A DNA stretch of 8,369 bases from G039029935 sp039029935 (GTDB lineage: Bacteria > Chloroflexota > Anaerolineae > Caldilineales > Caldilineaceae): NCBI GenBank assembly GCA_039029935.1, contig JBCCFC010000584.1:1-8369 (forward strand). The letters run 5' to 3'. The translations under genes and the position numbers were made by a program. The notes below the pieces were generated by a model. That model did not search any database. It was given only the letters and a program-made list of their open reading frames with translations, and was not told the origin of the DNA. Of the stretch, positions 6,693-8,369 are shown piece after piece; positions within the stretch are counted from its first letter, which is position 1, and every line of letters begins with the position of its first letter.

Positions 6693-6765
6693 TTGGCAGT
6701 GATGAGCGCTGTCGAGCAATAAAGCGTAACGTTATACGTCGTGTTGACGATTAGAACAAATTTCT

Positions 6766-6793
6766 TTGACATATATACAAAAAAGGCTATAAT
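6766..6793 (+). promoter_or_regulatory. Consensus sigma70 promoter of the Uma2-family gene
   Basis: TTGACA (6766-6771) and TATAAT (6788-6793) are both perfect matches to the bacterial housekeeping consensus with a 16-bp spacer rich in A and T. Transcription should begin around 6799-6801, leaving a leader of about 70 bases before the gene at 6870. This is the strongest promoter seen in the window. Confidence 0.85.
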
Positions 6794-6799
6794 GCAGGT

Positions 6800-6853
6800 A
6801 TGTCGTTTGATGCAGAAACCATTGACCTGATTGCATCCCAAACAACAACTTGA
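6800..6853 (+). CDS. Possible 17-codon leader peptide, leaderless or nearly so
   Basis: ATG at 6800 lies 7 bases past the -10 box, about where transcription should start, and opens a short frame reading MSFDAETIDLIASQTTT before TGA (6851-6853). The stop merges with the GGAGG ribosome site of the next gene (6854-6860), a layout that allows translational coupling. There is no ribosome site of its own, so translation would have to be leaderless. It could equally be chance or the N-terminal remnant of a lost gene. Confidence 0.25.
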   Translation: MSFDAETIDLIASQTTT

Positions 6854-6869
6854 TGGAGGATAGTTTGAT

Positions 6870-8252
6870 ATGACAACGAATACGCTTACGGCGAGTGATT
6901 ATTCAACAACAATCACAAAATCACCCCTCGACAAATCGATCCCAGATAGAGTCAAAACCAACTTGAATGGTAAGAAACCATCTATCTTACCGAGAAGTCT
7001 ATCTTGGGGACAGAAAAAATTTGATGCAGTCTCTCTGAATGGTGATACACATACTGACTTAACCCGTTTTTATGGTCCCAATCAAGATTGGCCGCGTACC
7101 GTAGAAGAGGCCAGTCGTCGCTGGAAAGGGATTTATACCAGTGAAAATGCGGCCACCATTCTGGCGGTCGAGCCAATCACATTACACAATGGCTGGCTTG
7201 TGTGGCAAAGAGATCGCATGGCACACAACCCATGGCCGCAAAACATACTTGACGCCTATGAACGTGGGCGTGGTCCGTATACCATTGACAACGTAGAAAT
7301 CATTCTCGATGAGGAACCCATTGAGCTATATCATGGATGGTTGGTTTGGCAATTTATGACGCATTTTGTAGAACGACGCGCAGTCGAAAACGCACAGGAG
7401 ATGTTGAGCATCACTGCACGACATATTGGTTTTGGGCAGGCTTTGCCAGACCAGTTGAAATGTATCTTGAAGGATGGCGAAGAGGTGATCCCGGATGCCA
7501 GCATTATTTCATGGGAACGCGCCAAGAAAATTGTGCGTCCACATGGACGTAATAAGCAACCCAAGATGTTTGGTTGTCCAGAGTTGGTGATTGAGGGACG
7601 ATCACGCTCTAACACGCGTGCAGAAGACAAGAGAAAACGGACGCTGTACTTTGCCAATGGTGTCCAGATTGTGTGGGACCTAGATGATAAGAGGAAGAAA
7701 ATTTGGGTCTATCATTCCTCAACACCGGATGACCCCATAGAGTATAGCATGGGGGATGAAATTACCTGCGAATTGATGCCTGGTTGGAAACGCAAGATCG
7801 CGGATATATTTGCCGAGGAGACATCAGCCAAAATTATTGCAGGTGAAGTAGCCGAGGAATGGCAGAATGAAGGCATTGCCATTGGTAAAGAAGAAGGTCG
7901 TGAAGAGGGCATTGCCATTGGTAAAGAAGAAGGTCGTGAAGAAGGCATTGCCATTGGCACAGAAAAAGGTGTTGCCATTGGTAAAGAAGAAGGTCGTGAA
8001 GAAGGCATTGTCATTGGTAAAGAAGAAGGTCGTGAAGAGGGCATTGCCATTGGCAAGGAACAGGGCATTGAGGATGGTGTTCGCCAGAATATCATTCAGA
8101 CATTACCGATGTGGGTACAGATGCGCTTTGGTCAACCGTTGCCAGACAGTCTGCAACAGCGTCTACATCAGCTTGACCTCGAAACGCTACAGACACTCCA
8201 ATCATCGCTGCCGACAAGCCCTACGCTGGAGGTATGGACAGCACAGCTATAG
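6870..8252 (+). CDS. Uma2-family PD-(D/E)XK nuclease-like protein with a repeat-rich helical tail
   Basis: The protein has 460 residues. The ATG at 6870 is preceded at good distance by TGGAGGA (6854-6860). Residues about 160-285 match the Uma2 (DUF820) fold: VIPDAS (D209), CPELVIEG (E238, E242), then DKRKRTLYFANGVQIVWDLD, in which K256 four residues before Y260 fits the family lysine. Uma2 proteins are putative restriction-like endonucleases, abundant in Cyanobacteria and Chloroflexota; their biological role is unclear. The family usually spans about 180-200 residues, so this one is long. An N-terminal region of about 160 residues holds two copies of a motif ending in GWLVWQ (94-113 and 141-161). 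Residues 335-398 are 4-residue modules grouped as GIAIGKEEGREE repeats, likely a long helix. The end (LPDSLQQRLHQLDLETLQTL) resembles tails of DUF4351/Rpn-type nucleases. No partner gene is adjacent. Confidence 0.75.
   Translation: MTTNTLTASDYSTTITKSPLDKSIPDRVKTNLNGKKPSILPRSLSWGQKKFDAVSLNGDTHTDLTRFYGPNQDWPRTVEEASRRWKGIYTSENAATILAVEPITLHNGWLVWQRDRMAHNPWPQNILDAYERGRGPYTIDNVEIILDEEPIELYHGWLVWQFMTHFVERRAVENAQEMLSITARHIGFGQALPDQLKCILKDGEEVIPDASIISWERAKKIVRPHGRNKQPKMFGCPELVIEGRSRSNTRAEDKRKRTLYFANGVQIVWDLDDKRKKIWVYHSSTPDDPIEYSMGDEITCELMPGWKRKIADIFAEETSAKIIAGEVAEEWQNEGIAIGKEEGREEGIAIGKEEGREEGIAIGTEKGVAIGKEEGREEGIVIGKEEGREEGIAIGKEQGIEDGVRQNIIQTLPMWVQMRFGQPLPDSLQQRLHQLDLETLQTLQSSLPTSPTLEVWTAQL
7872..8063 (+). 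repeat. In-frame tandem repeat inside the Uma2-family gene
   Basis: Units begin at 7872, 7908, 7944, 7968, 8004 and 8040, with lengths 36, 36, 24, 36, 36 and 24 bases. The 36-base unit starts GGCATTGCCATTGGTAAAG and ends GGTCGTGAAGAG or GAA. Copies differ at very few positions, so the array expanded recently. Unit lengths are multiples of 12 bases, so copy change would keep the reading frame and alter only the length of the helical segment. Confidence 0.9.
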
Positions 8253-8285
8253 GCATATGAGGATTTTTGATTGATGTTCTGGGGC

Positions 8286-8369
8286 TGGTTATAGTGGTTT
8301 AATGGAATTACAAATGCCCAATTTTGAAACAAATTGGGCATTTGTAATTCCATTAAACCACTATAACCA
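8286..8369. repeat. Perfect 39-bp inverted repeat, probable small palindromic mobile element
   Basis: Positions 8286-8324 are the exact reverse complement of 8331-8369, with the 6-base loop TGAAAC. It begins 33 bases after the Uma2-family stop codon and reaches the last base of the window, so it may extend further. The arms start TGGTTATAGTGGTTTAATGG. Such length and perfection exceed a normal terminator and suggest a MITE or palindromic repeat. The TA-containing ends (TATAGTGG and CCACTATA) would suit TA-targeting elements of the IS630/Tc1 kind, but I cannot confirm the family. Confidence 0.7.

Noticed and set aside
7872..8063. Regular repeats of about 36 bases, resembling a CRISPR array
   Set aside because: The units are contiguous with no unique spacers, keep an open reading frame, and encode a periodic protein segment.
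7712..8274. Long open frames on both strands over the repeat tract
   Set aside because: They are by-products of the repeated codons in the Uma2-like gene; the translations are low-complexity with no family resemblance.
8286..8369. Rho-independent terminator of the Uma2-like gene
   Set aside because: The 39-bp stem is far longer than usual, AT-rich in its outer half, and shows no T-run inside the window; a terminator role cannot be excluded because the window ends at the stem.

Overview
The window looks like a chromosomal accessory region of a free-living bacterium of moderate base composition. My best guess is Chloroflexota, with Cyanobacteria the main alternative. The clues are a Uma2-type nuclease, small PIN-domain toxin-antitoxin modules, and a GT39-like membrane glycosyltransferase with an extra beta-rich C-terminal domain of a type I associate with Chloroflexota. 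This is an inference from protein families; no rRNA or tRNA is present to anchor it.

Layout. Positions 1-223 are non-coding. They hold a short palindrome and a 105-bp MITE-like element (123-227) with perfect 12-bp terminal inverted repeats. The element sits in the start of a PIN-domain toxin gene on the minus strand, leaving 24 codons (224-298) overlapped ATGA-style by an intact antitoxin gene (295-630). After a hairpin terminator or attenuator (717-763), a large plus-strand ORF (841-3234) joins a DmdA/GcvT-like folate-dependent domain to a zinc-binding medium-chain dehydrogenase. A good ribosome binding site and ATG remain inside the ORF at the junction. Converging from the right on the minus strand are a second PIN toxin with an in-frame TGA (3273-3728), its intact antitoxin with its own promoter (3731-4072), and a GT39-like membrane glycosyltransferase (4153-6612). 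Divergent from that gene, a near-perfect sigma70 promoter (6766-6793) drives a Uma2-family PD-(D/E)XK protein (6870-8252) with a tandem-repeat helical segment. The window ends in a perfect 39-bp inverted repeat with a 6-nt loop (8286-8369).

How it fits together. The most striking pattern is that both toxin-antitoxin loci keep an intact antitoxin while both toxins are broken, one by a mobile element plus loss of the 3' part, the other by one nonsense codon. The two antitoxins share an almost identical N-terminal module of about 36 residues but have unrelated C-terminal tails, as expected for modular antitoxins whose tail matches the toxin. The fused ORF is best read as a one-carbon or demethylation enzyme joined to a reductase, formerly two genes in an operon. 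The glycosyltransferase and the Uma2 protein show no visible functional link to these genes. I see no complete, clearly new multi-gene system; the unusual items are the fusion, the disarmed toxin pairs, and the two small palindromic elements.
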